A DNA stretch of 64,000 bases from Chlamydoabsidia padenii (GCA_025330725.1 JAIWND010000007.1:496001-560000); one strand, 5' to 3'; shown: positions 22,902-36,347, counted from the stretch's first letter. Program-made: numbers and translations. Notes: a model not told the origin generated them from the letters alone.

Positions 22902-25900
22902 ATGCAAGACGATCGTCGTACTGATCTTACTTGTTTGTTGATGGCAGGGTCAAGCTCCCAACCACCTTCTGAAGATAATGTCACCAGTTTATTACAAAAT
23001 CGATACAAACGAAATCAGCCTTACACTCAAATTGGCCACTTCAACTTTATCGTGGTCAATCCATATCAACCTTTGGATCTTTTAAATGATGCTACTTTAC
23101 AAACTTATGCTGACTATGGGTATCGAAACATTGGTGGACCAAAACCTTTTATGCAACCACACATTTATGACCTGGCGGCAAGGGTATACTTCCATATGCG
23201 ACGTACTGGTGAAGATCAAACAATTATCTTAAGGTAAATCATAAATAATGATAATAATAATAATAACAACAACAAAAGCATCCCTTGATCATGTCTATCC
23301 CCTTCCCCTTCTCTTCTTACACTCCTCCCGCCCCTCCCCCTATTATTATGTGATCTCGAGTTATGTGTCTATGATTCTAGACAGCTGTTGTGTTGCTTGG
23401 TCGATCCAACATTTATAACTCCGATCCATATCCTTACCAATGCATTTTTACTCACCTTCTTCTTTTTTATAACTTAGTGGCACAACTGGATCTGGAAAAA
23501 GCACCACACATACACACCTATTGAATCAACTACTTCTTTTGTCAACACACAGCAAAAAAGAAACCAAATTACAACTCCAAATCAAGAATGCATTGGTGAT
23601 ACTGGAATCTTTTGGTCATGCGCGCACCTGTCAAAATAACTCCGCTTCCAAATTTGGTCTCTTCCAAGAACTTCAATTCAGCGAACGGGGTCGTATTCAA
23701 GGCGCTAAAACATTAACCTACTCATTTGACAAGACACGGGTGACGACGGTACCTAAAGATGAACGATCATTCAATGTCTTTTATCAACTATTGGGTGGCA
23801 CTAGCACAGAGGAACAGACGGCGCTTCATATCAACTTTGATGCGGACTACTTCCATTACCTTGGCCAATCAAAATGTGTCCAGGTAGCAGGTGTAAATGA
23901 CTCGATTGGTTTTGGTGGGTTGAAAAGCGCTCTCAAGATCTGTGGATTCAAGGCCAAGACTGTCACACAAATCTTCCAATTGCTGGCGGCGATCCTTCAT
24001 TTGGGTAATCTTCAATTTGGTGAAAATCGTGATGGCGGGATGGCGACACAAGAAGCCTGTAGCGTGCGCAATACGGATGAACTGGATTTGGTCTCGGCAA
24101 TGCTTGGTGTGTCTCCTTCAAAACTGGAAACCGCCTTGACTTACAAACTACGTCTCATCCGGAAGGAACTCTGTACCATGTTTTTGAATCCTCAGGGCGC
24201 GGTGGAACAACGGGACTCTCTGGCTCGGGCACTTTATCATGTCTTGTTTCTATGGATTGTGGAATCTATCAACACCAAGATATGTTACAACGATGTGGAC
24301 GAACCGGCAAACTTTATTGGTGTGCTCGATCAATTTGGATTCCAAAACTTCAAGACGAATGGATTTGAAGAATTCTGCGCCAACTTTGCTAACGAACGGA
24401 TTCATCAGTTTATGATTCAACGCCAATTTAATGATGCTGAAGGAATAAATGCGGTCATGGTCAAGGATGGTTTGTCTCTACCGAATGTGGCCTTTATGGA
24501 CAACACTGGGTGCTTGGAACTACTCATTGGGAAGGATAATTGTAATATATTCGACATCAACAGTAGTAACAGCAGCAAACACATACAGAAATCAGCAGCT
24601 CTTGGACTCGGTGGTATTGTTGGTGTCATGGATCGCGACTGTGCCAAACTTCAATCAGGAGCCACTGATGCGACCGAAGCCAACTTTTTAGCCAACGTAC
24701 AGCGACAATACGGTAATCATCCATCCTTTGCCAAGTCTGGTTATGCCTATGCTTTTGGTGTCAATCACTTTTCAGGCACGGTGCATTATACGGTGGACGC
24801 CTTTTTGGAGAAGAATCTTGATGATCTATCACCTGACTTTGTTAATTTACTTCGGGACAGTTCCACCAACATGTTTGTCAGCACACTCTTCCAAAGTACG
24901 GTAATGGCAACTGAATCACATCCAAAGGACGACCGCACCATTGTCAAGGCACAACTCTCAAGTAAACCGACTCGGGCACCTTCTATGAAACGATCCAATA
25001 AACGACGTGTAGGTACGAGTGGGAATGCAATATCAACACTTGGAAGTACACCAATGGATCTTACTGCCGGCACCACAGACTCTAATACAGGCGACAATGA
25101 TAACAGCAGTGGCAACAATAATACTCTTAATAATGGTGATTTAGATCTAAGACAACAAAAACTAGCCATCAAGGACGCCGAAGATGCTTATCAAAACATG
25201 CAGGTGACAACAGTGACGGATCAACTCTTCATCACCTTGCGCGATCTGTTTTATACTGTGTCTGATACCAAGATCTACAGCATTATCCATATTCGACCCA
25301 ATGACACAATGACACCAGACAACTTTGATCTGAAACGAGTCAAGGCTCAAGTGCGTGCCTTTTTATTACCGGACCTTGCTCTCCGATGCCGTCAAGAATA
25401 CATAAACTACTACACCTTTGCAGAATTCCTCACTCGGTATCACTCTTTGGTGGAATCTCTATTACAACAAAATGATGGATTAAAAACACCACGGGAAAAA
25501 CTGGAGACAATTTTTACCATGATGAACTGGACAAGCGAACAAGCAACACTCGGGAAAGAAATGATTTGGCTGTCTCATGATACTTGGCGGGAATTAGAAA
25601 ATGGACTCCGACTAGCAGAGAAAGAAGATCGTGAACGAACTCGGACTGAAGCAAACTTGCAACAACCATTGGAAATCAGTCATTCAGCAACGACCTTGAC
25701 GGGTGGCGGTGGCGGTGGCAAACTCGATACTTCTCTACCAAATCATCACGGAGGTACTGATGCTATGTATTATGGTGATGGCAAACACCGACAACACTTT
25801 TTAACATCCGCCGGTGGTTACAACGGTGATGCTAATGACCCACATCTGCCTCGATCCTCCTTTTTTGAAGACAATGCCAGTTATGCTGAAACTGAAGATG

Positions 25901-28148
25901 GGGCCAAGCGTGAAGGAAGTCAATGGGGTGATGAATCTGAATGGGGAATGAAGGGACTCTCTGAAGGGTAAGTAAAAAATAAAAAAATAAAAAAAAAGGC
26001 ATCAATAGCAACTAAGAATTTGGTTTGATTGATAGATTTGGACCTAATATGGATATGAGCAAAATGGTGGAAGACTATCAAACACCTCAACATGAAATGG
26101 TGGAAGAAATGCCGATCTCTCCTGTCCGAATCTGGTGGGTACGATTTGTCTGGCTGATGACTTGGTGGATTCCGTCTCCCTTCTTACGGTGGTTTGGCAA
26201 GATGAAGCGTGAAGACGTTCAGATGGCTTGGCGTGAAAAGGTGACTCTCTGCATTGTTATCTTCTTCTTCTCCAGTCTGGTGATCTTTGTCATTGTCGGC
26301 CTCGGTGAAGTGGTGTGTCCTGGCACAAAAAACATGTATTCTCCGGCAAATATCAAAGCACATGGTACTCCTGATGATATCTACATGAGCGTCCGTGGCG
26401 TGGCGTATGATGTTACGAGTTTTGCCATTGCCGGTCATGGAACCACTGCACATAATGCTAATAAGGATGCAATGGGTGAACTGGCTGGTTTGGATGTATC
26501 CTATACGATCCCTCCTCCCTTGACGGTAGCATGTCAAGGTTTGGTCACGAATCCCTCGGTGCAAGTGATCCCTAATCAAACGATCGACATTGGTCCCTTT
26601 AAGCATTTATCAGGTGATCAACTAGTAGAAACGACTCTGGCGGATATGAAGGATCCCATGTGGTATTGGAATACGTTTGTGCCAAACATGAAGCTCTACA
26701 AGAAAGGTACTGTCGTTATTCAGCTCTCACAACTCCAACAAGACTTTCAAGGCTGGGGGCGCAAGGCAATGGCTATCAACAAAAAGGTATACGACATTAC
26801 TGACTATCTGGAAACTGCCAAAAACTTTGATTCAGGTGCAGGTGGTGGTGATTATCATTTTTTGTCTCCGGCTGTCGAGGAGATCTTCAACAAGTTTAGT
26901 GGGGGCGATGCCACGACGCAATGGAACAAGTATAAGGGTGCCATGTCTGCGGCCGACCAAGCAACCAATTTGAACTGTCTCAACAACTTTTTTTACATTG
27001 GCGATGTAGATGAACGAGAAACACCACGATGTACATTCACCAACTATTTGCTTCTCTCCTTTGCTTGCATCATGTGTCTGGTGATTTTGGTCAAGTTCCT
27101 GGCGGCGCTTCAATTTGGCGGGGCACCTACGCCCGAAGACCACGACAAATTTGTGATCTGTCAAGTCCCTTGCTACACCGAAGATGAAGAATCCTTACGA
27201 AAAACCTTTGATTCCTTGACGGTGCTCAACTATGACGACAAGCGAAAACTACTCTTGATTATTGCTGATGGGATGATCATGGGAAGTGGTAACGATCGAC
27301 CTACACCTCGGATTGTGCTGGATGTCTTGGGCTATGACACAAAGAATGATCCTGAACCTCTCATGTTTAAATCCATTGGCGAAGGAAGCAAACAACTCAA
27401 CTATGGTAAAGTCTACTCTGGTCTCTATGAATGCGAAGGTCATGTGGTGCCGTATGTGGTGGTGGTCAAGGTGGGCAAAGCATCTGAACGGGCCAAGCCG
27501 GGAAATCGTGGTAAGCGGGACTCTCAGATGATCTGCATGAACTTTCTCAACAAGGTCCACTTTGATGGTGAAATGACTCCGTTGGAATTGGAAATGTATC
27601 ATCAAATCAAGAACGTTATTGGTGTAAATCCTTCCTTCTATGAATATATCTTGATGGTGGACTCTGATACTGAAGTGCTTCCGGATGCCCTGAATCATAT
27701 GATCTCATGTATGCTTCATGACGGACGTATTATCGGTCTTTGTGGTGAAACAAAATTGGTAAATGAAGATCGGTCATGGACGACTATGATTCAGGTGTAT
27801 GAATACTACATCTCACATCATCTGGCCAAGGCGTTTGAATCTCTGTTTGGATCTGTCACGTGTCTCCCTGGTTGCTTCTGTATGTATCGTATTCGGACCC
27901 CTGTCAAGAACGAACCTCTTATTATCTCACCAAAGGTGATTCTCGATTACTCTGATAATCATGTGGATACTTTGCACAAGAAGAATCTCCTCCATCTGGG
28001 CGAAGATCGGTACTTGACCACCTTGATGATGAAGCACTTTCCGTCTCACAAGATGAAATTCACTTCCCATGCGCAATGTAAAACGGTAGCGGTATGTATA
28101 ATCCAAAAAAAAAGTTATAACTCAATTGATAAACTCATTCCCCTCTCT

Positions 28149-28185
<37 letters not shown>

Positions 28186-29492
28186 TCCCTCTTTAGCCCG
28201 ATCGATGGCAAATCTTACTATCTCAACGCCGACGATGGATCAACTCTACTATTCACAACCTGTTTGAAGTGGTGCTACTACCTGATCTCTGTGGCTTTTG
28301 TTGCTTCTCCATGCGGTTTGTGGTCTTGATTGATCTGATCGGTACTTTGACACTTCCCGTCTCGGTGGTTTATCTCGGCTATCTTATTTATGTGATAGCT
28401 TCAGGAACAGGACCCATTCCTATTTTGGCAATGTGCATGTTGGCAGGTATCTACGGTCTACAAGCGGTGCTTTTTATTCTGAAACGACAATGGCAACATA
28501 TTGGTTGGATGTTCTTCTATATCCTTGCCATACCTGTCTTCTCCTTCTTCCTCCCGATCTATTCCTTTTGGCACTTTGATGATTTCTCGTGGGGTAATAC
28601 CCGGGTGGTGGTCGGCGACAATAAGCAAAAGAAGATTATTGTGGCGGACGATGAAAAGTTTGACGAAAAAATGATTCCTCTCAAGAAATGGAGCGTGTAT
28701 GAACAAGAACTCTGGGAACTCGGCTCAAGTGGATCCAAAGAAACCGGGGTAACAGGTCAGAGTTACCCTAGCTATTATACTCATGGTGTGAATGGTCTTC
28801 CTGGTGTGCCCAATGGATCGGTGGGAATGTATGATGCCAAAAGTCAATATGGAAGTCAAGTGGATGCTGGTGGGGAATATGATTACTATCGGGATACGAA
28901 TCTTGGAGTGACTAATCGATCAAGATCTCCTATGCCCATGATGGGCTCCATGGTCGGTATGGATCCTCCTCCTCTTCATCGTGGATCACGCACCATGTCC
29001 ATCAATAGTTTTGGTCCTGATCTGGGCCAATTCGCAAATACAATGATGAACGATCGTGGCAGTGTGGTACCGCAACAGCAACAGCAACAGCAAGGTGGTT
29101 ATTCGACCAACTTTATGGGTAGTCGATCATCTCTTTTACATGGCCCGACGGATTTCGATTTACCTATGCGTCCTATGAGTCAATTCTCTGTTCCGCTCTC
29201 TCAAGGTGGTTTGGCTCCTATGATATCACCTGGGTTCCCTACAGATGATGATATCTTGTGTGAAATTCGAAATATTCTGGCCACTGCCAACTTGATGAGT
29301 GTCACGAAGAAACAAGGTAACAAACAAAGAACAAAAAAAAAAAGACATGTAGGACTAATCCCCTTCTTTTGTTTTTTCTCTCTCTTCCTAATAGTAAGAG
29401 AACAATTAGGTGCCTTCTTTGGATTCGACATGACACCTAAAAAGGAATTCATTAACTCAAGCATTGAATATATCTTACAAGGCCGACTGTAA
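22902..29492 (+). CDS. Class V chitin synthase with N-terminal myosin motor-like domain (about 2031 aa)
   Basis: A membrane enzyme polymerising UDP-GlcNAc into cell-wall chitin at growth sites. Exons 22902-23233, 23478-25967, 26036-28091, 28197-29316 and 29395-29492 join in frame to 2032 codons. The motor head (about residues 20-750) has a P-loop written GTTGSGKS, a switch I-like NNSASKFG and a divergent switch II (DQFGFQNF). A linker, two TM segments and a cytochrome b5-like region ([12 protein letters not shown]) follow. The catalytic GT2 domain has [40 protein letters not shown] and GEDRYLT, plus the QRRRW motif at the start of exon 4. Several TM helices and a C-terminal DEK-type domain ([20 protein letters not shown]) complete it. 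The order matches classes V/VII; the full motor favours class V. An intron before QRRRW has a 33-nt T run. Confidence 0.96.
28152..28184. repeat. Poly(T) tract in a chitin synthase intron
   Basis: There are 33 T on the coding strand, just before the CTTTAG acceptor. Confidence 0.9.
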
Positions 29493-30064
29493 TAGGATAC
29501 CCCCTCTTTTTATTATTATTATTATTACTCTCTTTTATATTTATTTTACACCAAAAGATCTATCTCTTAACATCCAATTGACCCTATTTTACATACATGT
29601 CTATGTGTACAAAGAAATTAAATCAATAAAATCATAAACTTTTTACTTGTCTTTACAAATTGATGTGTCCTTGGGCGGGGATTCAATAGGTAAATCTGCA
29701 TGAACTACCCTTTCCAAGACAAAAATAATTTCTCACCCCGCTTCCCCTCGCCTTGAATCTTAAGGGAGCTCTATTGCTTCAATGGACAAGTGATGCTCAT
29801 GACGAGGGAGAGGAAAGACTCGTTTTGCATGACCGATATTCAATACCCTACTGTTTTTTATGTCAGTCCTACAAAAAAAAGGGGTAGTGTGACCAGGTGG
29901 TGTTGGCCCAAACCAAGTACAATATAAAAATCGAAGAATAGTCTTTTATTTATTGGTATTAGATGACAACGGTAATATAAGGAATTTCTATAGTATCGCA
30001 AAAAAAGGAGGGACAGCTATAATCAAAAATAAATGTTATAAAAAAAAGAGGAGGAGATTTTTAT
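29493..30064. other. Convergent intergenic region with a dispersed repeat copy
   Basis: It holds the chitin synthase 3' UTR, an element-like GGCGGGGATTCAA near 29674, and a copy of the repeat family at 29736-29803. Confidence 0.6.
29736..29803 (+). repeat. Dispersed copy of the 39.6-40.7 kb tandem repeat unit
   Basis: It reads CCCCGC, then CTCGCCTTGAATCTT, then GAGCTCTATTG, then CAATGGACAAGTGATGCT. This is the same order and spacing as in units 1-3 of the array 10 kb away. Confidence 0.7.
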
Positions 30065-31540
30065 CTAGCGGCCACGATCACCACGGAAGAGGAAAAGCAT
30101 ATCTTGTAAATCCAAACGGCCAATTTTTTCCGCACCACCTTCACCATAAGCACCATCAGCAATAGCTTGTTTCTTGCGCTGGAGTTCCAAGATACGATCT
30201 TCAACCGTATTGTTGATAAATAGACGATGGACATGGACATCTTTGGTTTGGCCGATCCGATGCACCCGATCGATCGCTTGATTTTCCAGAGCAGGGTTCC
30301 ACCATACATCCATCAAGATGACCCGATTAGCCACTGTCAAGTTGAGACCGAGCGAGCCGCATTTGGTGGACACGATGAGGACGTCCATGGCCGGATCATT
30401 ATGAAAGTTTTCCAGTACCTTTGTGCGTCCCGCCAGAGACATTGCACCGTCGTAGCGTCCAAACTTGATGCCGTCCCTTTCCAAAGCCCGTTCAATCACA
30501 TCCAGCATGCTTGTGAACTGAGAAAAGATAATCGTCTTGTCGTTGGATTCTTGGCGTGTTTTCGCCAAGATTTCTAACATGGTGTCAATCTTTTTGCTGC
30601 TTTCGAATGAGGGTAGGTCGTTTTCCAGTTCTTCTTCGACTACTTCTTCCTTCTTTTCTTCTTTGGCCAGTTCGGGAATGTGAATTTTAATAAAGATGGG
30701 TACAGAGATCGTCTTGTCCATTTGGAGTATACCACGGCATTGTGGACATGTTTTTGGACCCCCGTAATTGCCACCAGAGCTGATATAAGCTATAATAGAA
30801 AGTACAGATATTTAATTAGATTGGTACTATTTTATGCACCCCCCCTTCCCCTTATTGACTTACCAGATAAACATTCCCGACATAGAATATGACCACAACC
30901 GGCTATAATACGAGCATCATCGGCAGTATCCATACAAATAGGGCACTAAATATGATAAAGTTAGCAAGTTGTTGTTTTTAATTATTTGATCCATCCTATT
31001 TACCTCTGCTGTTTGGAGTTCATCTTTTGCATTAACCAGTCGTTCTACCACTTTTCGATCCAAAGATTCAGCACTTTCCAGCTGTTGATCTTCATCATTC
31101 TTGAGCACAGGTTTTTCAATATGAGTAAGAGAAGGATGGAGACAAGCCTGTCGCAACCGTAATAAAAGCACCAATACCTACAGTGTATATAAAGTCATGT
31201 TAGTTGGGTGGGGGGGTTATATCATTCATTTCTATTCCACTTACACTAGAATAGTTTTGCATCACTGTATTTGATTGTACATATTGATCAAACCGAGCTT
31301 GAATCCGAGTATCCACATAGTTATAGAACTGCCGTTCTTCGGATTCAAAGTCCACATGAGTCATGTGTACATTTCGTTCTGGTAAGTTGAGGATAGGTCG
31401 ACCATCGATTTCCGCCTTTTTGGATCGTCGGATTGCAATTGCCTTTAGAATCACTTGTACCTTTTTCAATACCTTTTTGTTTGTCTATATTAACAGAGAG
31501 AGAGAGAGAGGGTGTCAGCACATTCACGATACATGAGGGC

Positions 31541-31580
<40 letters not shown>

Positions 31581-33618
31581 TTATACTTACAGAACTACTA
31601 GGATTCTTCATTGGTTTCACAATGTCTATTCTAAAGCGATCCCAATCACAATAAGGTCGGATTCGCAAAAAGTAGATCAAGGAGAAGAGTTCTTCAAGTT
31701 TGTTTTGAATAGGCGTGGCAGTCAGACACCAACGATGAATGGCATTGATTCGATAACTAGGGAGGATAAAAATAATATCAGTATGGTGTGATTGAAAATC
31801 TCCTCCCCCATTTTTTCCATCTTCCTTACCATGCTTTCGCAGCTCGTGTAGTTCTATTCTTGATAGTGTGAGCTTCGTCCAATATAACCCGATGAAAGAT
31901 CAAAGGATTTAAACATGTATAACCACGAGAAGTATCGTCAGGGAATTCACCAGTGGCACTATGATAAGAGGTAATAATCACTAGCAAGAAAGAAAGAAAG
32001 ATGTAATAAATGAGTAAACGTTTATCATATCAAGTTTTATGCATGTGAGATATCCTTACCATCATATTTAGCCACTTCGTAAGGATCATTTAATCGATTA
32101 GTACCATGGTGAATATGGACAGATAAGTTTTCAGTCTTGTATTTGATTTCTTGAGCCCATTGGTCCATGAGAGAGACAGGACAAATCACCAACGTTGTTT
32201 TCACCTTGAAGGGTTCCATTCTTGCTTTACGTCGACCATGAGGCATTTCCATAGGATCAGGTAGTGCTGCTGCATCTTGACACCTTCGACTGACAATGAT
32301 AGCCAATGCTTGAATAGTCTATAAAAAATAAAATAAAAAGACGGGTCAATAATCAGACAACAAAATGTGTATGTGTGTGTTTTCTTTCTTTTGTTACCTT
32401 TCCAAGACCCATATCATCGGTCAACATGCCACCTTTATTAACAGACGCTTCTTGTTTCGACATCCATTGAAAGCCAACCTTTTGATGTTCCAATAGAGTG
32501 ATTTTAAGACCTTCTGGAGTACCGACGCGACTTTCAGGAGGAGGAGGTTCATCATCACAAATAGACGCCAATAATTGCTGTAATTCTTGTTGAGCTTGTC
32601 GAGGTGACACATTATTGGCCACTGCTGCTGGTATACTAGTAGTTACTGCTGCTTTCGAAGCAATAGGACGAGGAGGATAGTTAACGTTCAAGTTTTGTTG
32701 TAAATGTTCCAAACCCGTCAAACCCGCCAAGGGATTCATCAGAATACCATATCGATTTTGTGCTTCCTGACGTTGTCGAATGAGGGTAATTTGTTGTAGA
32801 ATGGCTTCCACGTTATTGTTACCAGAAGACATAAATACATCGTCGTCGTCACTATCGTCAATCGTTTCAGGTTCTTCTTCAAGGTCATAGTACTTTGGTT
32901 CATGATCGTCGTCCATAGAATCTTCATGGGTCAAATCAACCAAATCGTCGTCACTATCGATGGTATATACAGGTAAAGGTGCAGAAGAAGAAGAAGAAGA
33001 AGAAGAAGAAAATGACGATTCGGCTTGATTATTATAAGATGCTTCATTGATAACAGTCGGTTCCAACTTGGGTCGTTTGCGGCTAGATTCGTCAAAGCTA
33101 GTGGGTAATATTCGTTCCATGGGTTGTTTACCATTACCATTAATCAATGATTGTGAGGGTGGAGGATCTGTTGGTGTAGATTCACTGTTGATTTGGTCTT
33201 GTAATTGCTTTGCATATGCCAATTGTTGAGCTTCTTGTTCCAGTCGCTTTTCGATATCCCTTTGATTACGGATTTCAACAATATCAATACCCATCGCCAC
33301 CAATTGGTCTTCAGATATTCCATCTTCAACAAGCCAGTCCAAAGGATTAGGTGATGTGTTGTTGCTGTTATTGTTGTTCGAGTCATGATTTGACGAGGTT
33401 GGACTGTCGAGAGTGAATATATCGTCTTGTGGTGCTGCTGTCAAATCCAAACAATTATCGTCGTCTTCGTCTTCCGTTTCAGATTCCGTAAGATTGGAGT
33501 TTATCATTGTAATGTCACTGTCTTGGCGCCTTATAGGAGGTGGAGGTGAAGGTGAGCTAAAGGGATTCATAAAACCATTATTGAATATGTTGTGGCTGTC
33601 TGATTCCATGTGTGGCAA
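30065..33618 (-). CDS. SNF2-family ATPase with embedded RING finger (Uls1/Ris1-like)
   Basis: Likely a SUMO-targeted DNA translocase and ubiquitin ligase. The frame starts MPHMESDSHN (33618; a second in-frame Met lies 9 bases on) with a long acidic N-terminus. Two hydrophobic-acidic stretches there, DNCLDLTAA and DDLVDLTHEDS, look like SUMO-interacting motifs. Helicase motifs follow: DDMGLGK/TIQALAII (I), VICPVSLMDQW (Ia), VILDEAHTIKN (II), LTATPIQN (III). A C3HC4 RING (CPICMDTADDARII, GCGHILCREC, CPQC) is inserted before helicase lobe 2 (IIFSQFTSMLDVIERAL, LGLNLTVANRVILMDVWWNP, DRVHRIGQ). A RING between the lobes is shared by Rad5, Rad16 and Uls1. No HIRAN domain is visible and SIM-like motifs are present, so Uls1 fits best. 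It ends FRGDRGR at 30065. Confidence 0.88.
31542..31579. repeat. Poly(T) tract in a Uls1-like gene intron
   Basis: There are 38 T on the + strand, A on the coding strand. Confidence 0.9.
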
Positions 33619-33654
33619 AGTGTTTAATTGTAAAAGAAAGAGGAAGATATAAAG

Positions 33655-33658
<4 letters not shown>

Positions 33659-33691
<33 letters not shown>
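33659..33691. repeat. Poly(A) tract in the Uls1-like gene leader
   Basis: There are 33 A on the + strand, T on the coding strand, 41 bp before the ATG. Confidence 0.85.
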
Positions 33692-33694
<3 letters not shown>

Positions 33695-33714
33695 TAAAAA
33701 AAGTAAGCATATCA

Positions 33715-33728
33715 TTTTAACACCCGCC
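33715..33728 (-). promoter_or_regulatory. Element upstream of the Uls1-like gene
   Basis: The + strand reads TTTTAACACCCGCC, 97 bp from the start codon. It is a divergent copy. Confidence 0.35.
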
Positions 33729-33836
33729 CGTCGATTATTGGCCGAGTGTTTCCTACCAAGTGCTAAATCCACAAATGGCAGTAGGTATAGACAGGACAAT
33801 AAGCTTTTGTTATTTATTGAGTCATTTATACTAGTT

Positions 33837-36068
33837 CTAATTCTTTAGGATATGATCATTAAACATATGTAGAGATGCTTTTGGTTGATAATAAGGTACC
33901 TAATAGAAAAAACACGGCCATTAGTTAGTCAAGTACACTGTCAACTTCTATTATAATGGAACTTACTTCGTGACCAGCTTCGTACACACGAATAAAAGTC
34001 AAGTTGCCACCAGTCTTCATTTGTCCTGCTTCAATCCCATCCACTAACCAAGGTTCCATGACTTGTGATCGATAATCGTCTTGTCCCTTAAATTGCAGTA
34101 CATCAGTCCATGCATAATTTCCATACTATTGAATTCAATACAAATAGTTGATTAGTATCATCAGTCATCTAAGCGAACCTCCTTTTTATCTTACCCAAGA
34201 GCAAATGTAATCTGCATCACCAGCATATATCAATACCCTGATACCATGATTCAATAGATCTGCTACATAACCATCCGTGTTTCGTATGCTAATCAATGTG
34301 AGTCAGTAAAACCGACGAGATCTGCATGAATTATTGATTTACCTGTCACCAGTAAGGAAGAATCGATCATACTAGTATAAATAAGAGATGTTTGTTAGAC
34401 TAATAAAAGATTATTCCTACTAGTTCCATTACTTACCACCTTTTCTGAGCATTCTTGATACAAACCAATTGCCCCGATTTGATTCTTCGTGGCAGGATTA
34501 TTCAAAAGAGGAACATAGGATGTAGGGATTTTGGCCAATGTACGGACATCGTAATAACTCCTTCCACCTTGATCAAAGAGTGAGACTACATTGGAGTTAC
34601 AATAGGATTCGGCTAAAGAGCAATCTTCATCAAGTTCAGTTTTATGACAGTTCCTGACTATAGATAATAAATGATGAGGTTAGACATACAGATATACATA
34701 GGATGACAAGTACTTACTTTTGTTCAAGCAAGAAGGCAAGTTGGATTGCATTCTTTGACAGGTGCTTTCAGATATCACAGGTCCATCTAAAGTAAAAGAA
34801 AAGACTATCAATACCACCTTAATCAGTCCGTTGATTGATACTACTTACAAGAAGAGTGACAGGCCATAGTAGGATAATATTCCCTATTCAACAACAAACA
34901 ATTAGAATGAGTGTAGTTCCATATTATTACTTACATTTGTATAAGAGAGTTCGTCCAGCCATTCCCAATACCAATCGTTTCGAGATGAATCAAAGGATGC
35001 TTCAGGATACCTTGTCGCACAAGTTCGTTTTGCTTGAGGATAAAACTGGCGTAGACAGGAATATAATGACCAGCATAGGATTCACCAAAAAAGTGTACAG
35101 GTGCCTTGTCATATTTAGGATACCGAGTTAAAAAGTTGACAAGAAGGTTGTAAGAAGGTTCGGCCCCCGTCTGACTACTAGTGACGTTATCTTCCCCTAA
35201 AGAAAATCCTGCACCGGCGGGCTATGTAATGGTGAAGAACAAAAAGGTTAAAGAGGAGTTGGTTTTTTTATACTTGTCGTTTTATTTTTATTTTTATTTT
35301 TATTTTTCTTTTACCTGATCAAAGAAGAGCATGTTGGAATACTTGTTCCAACTATAAGGATTACCATGGGTTGTATCACTGTCTTGATCATCAATCTTGC
35401 AAGGACCTAATTCTTGCCAAAGACCACTTTTTGTGAGAAAGAGAAAGGAAATAAATACAACTCCGCCATAGATCCCTTTTTTTTTTTTTTTTTTCTCCCT
35501 TCCCCTTGAAAACCTATTTTTAGCCCACCAGGAACGGGGAATTTATTCTGAATTGTTCTACTTACACCATACCTAATCATCATAAAAGAAGTGTCACTAA
35601 CCCCGATTCATACTTCTTTGTCTTTCCACAAATGATGATATCACTTACTTGAACATCCCGGTCCCCCATTCAACCAAACTGTCAAAGGTGCATGATCAGG
35701 GTCCACTTGACTTTCGAAAAACCAATAAAAGTAATGTACACCGGGACTCACCTGGATATACCCCGAATGCTACTCACAGGAAAATAAATGATGTGTGAGT
35801 GTAGAAAAAAAAAAAAAAAAAAGTGACGATGAACAATATGACGTACTTGTACTACGGACGAATCGCAAAGGGATGGTTCATTTGCCTTTTCCATCTCACC
35901 AATCGTTGGGGCGGACCACACAAAAGGCGGAATTTGAAATAACAGGAGGGCGATCAAAGAGGTTAGCATCTGTAAGAAAAATGCCAAGATCAAAAAGAGA
36001 GGAAGAAAAAGAGAAACGACAAGTACTTTTATTATTGTATTATTAAACGATCCCATAGTTTGTATCAT
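33837..36068 (-). CDS. Serine carboxypeptidase (peptidase S10, carboxypeptidase Y-like)
   Basis: It removes C-terminal residues in the vacuole or outside the cell. The N-terminus ([20 protein letters not shown]) runs into a long hydrophobic signal sequence. The second in-frame Met at 36056 is an alternative start. Family landmarks in order: [44 protein letters not shown], the nucleophile [22 protein letters not shown], catalytic Asp in [17 protein letters not shown], and catalytic His in EAGHEVPYYQP near the end. All three catalytic residues are present. It ends HILKN at 33837, with no vacuolar or ER retention signal that I can recognise. About ten introns interrupt it. Confidence 0.93.
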
Positions 36069-36123
36069 AGTACCTATTGTATGTTTCTACTCATTCCAGC
36101 AAACATCGTTTCTTTGACATATT

Positions 36124-36135
36124 GCGGGAATTGAA
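36124..36135 (+). promoter_or_regulatory. Element upstream of the carboxypeptidase
   Basis: GCGGGAATTGAA, 56 bp before the minus-strand start at 36068. Confidence 0.45.
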
Positions 36136-36322
36136 TCCCCAAAATGATTGACATTTCCAAACCCTATTTCGAAAAAGGTACAAAAAGGAAGTTGAAATAG
36201 GGTAGAGGAGTTTTTTGAACATTAAGGAACAAAATGATAGGTCAGGAACCAGTCTATTTCATATAAAGGGAAAAAAAAGAAAAAAGAAAATCTAAAAAAG
36301 ATCCAATGGAAAATTTCATGCG

Positions 36323-36347
36323 CTGGGTTTGAACATCGGGCTTTGAA
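36323..36347 (+). promoter_or_regulatory. Double element upstream of the amino-acid transporter
   Basis: CTGGGTTTGAA (36323-36333) and CGGGCTTTGAA (36337-36347) lie in tandem, 114 bp or more before the ATG at 36461. Confidence 0.5.
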
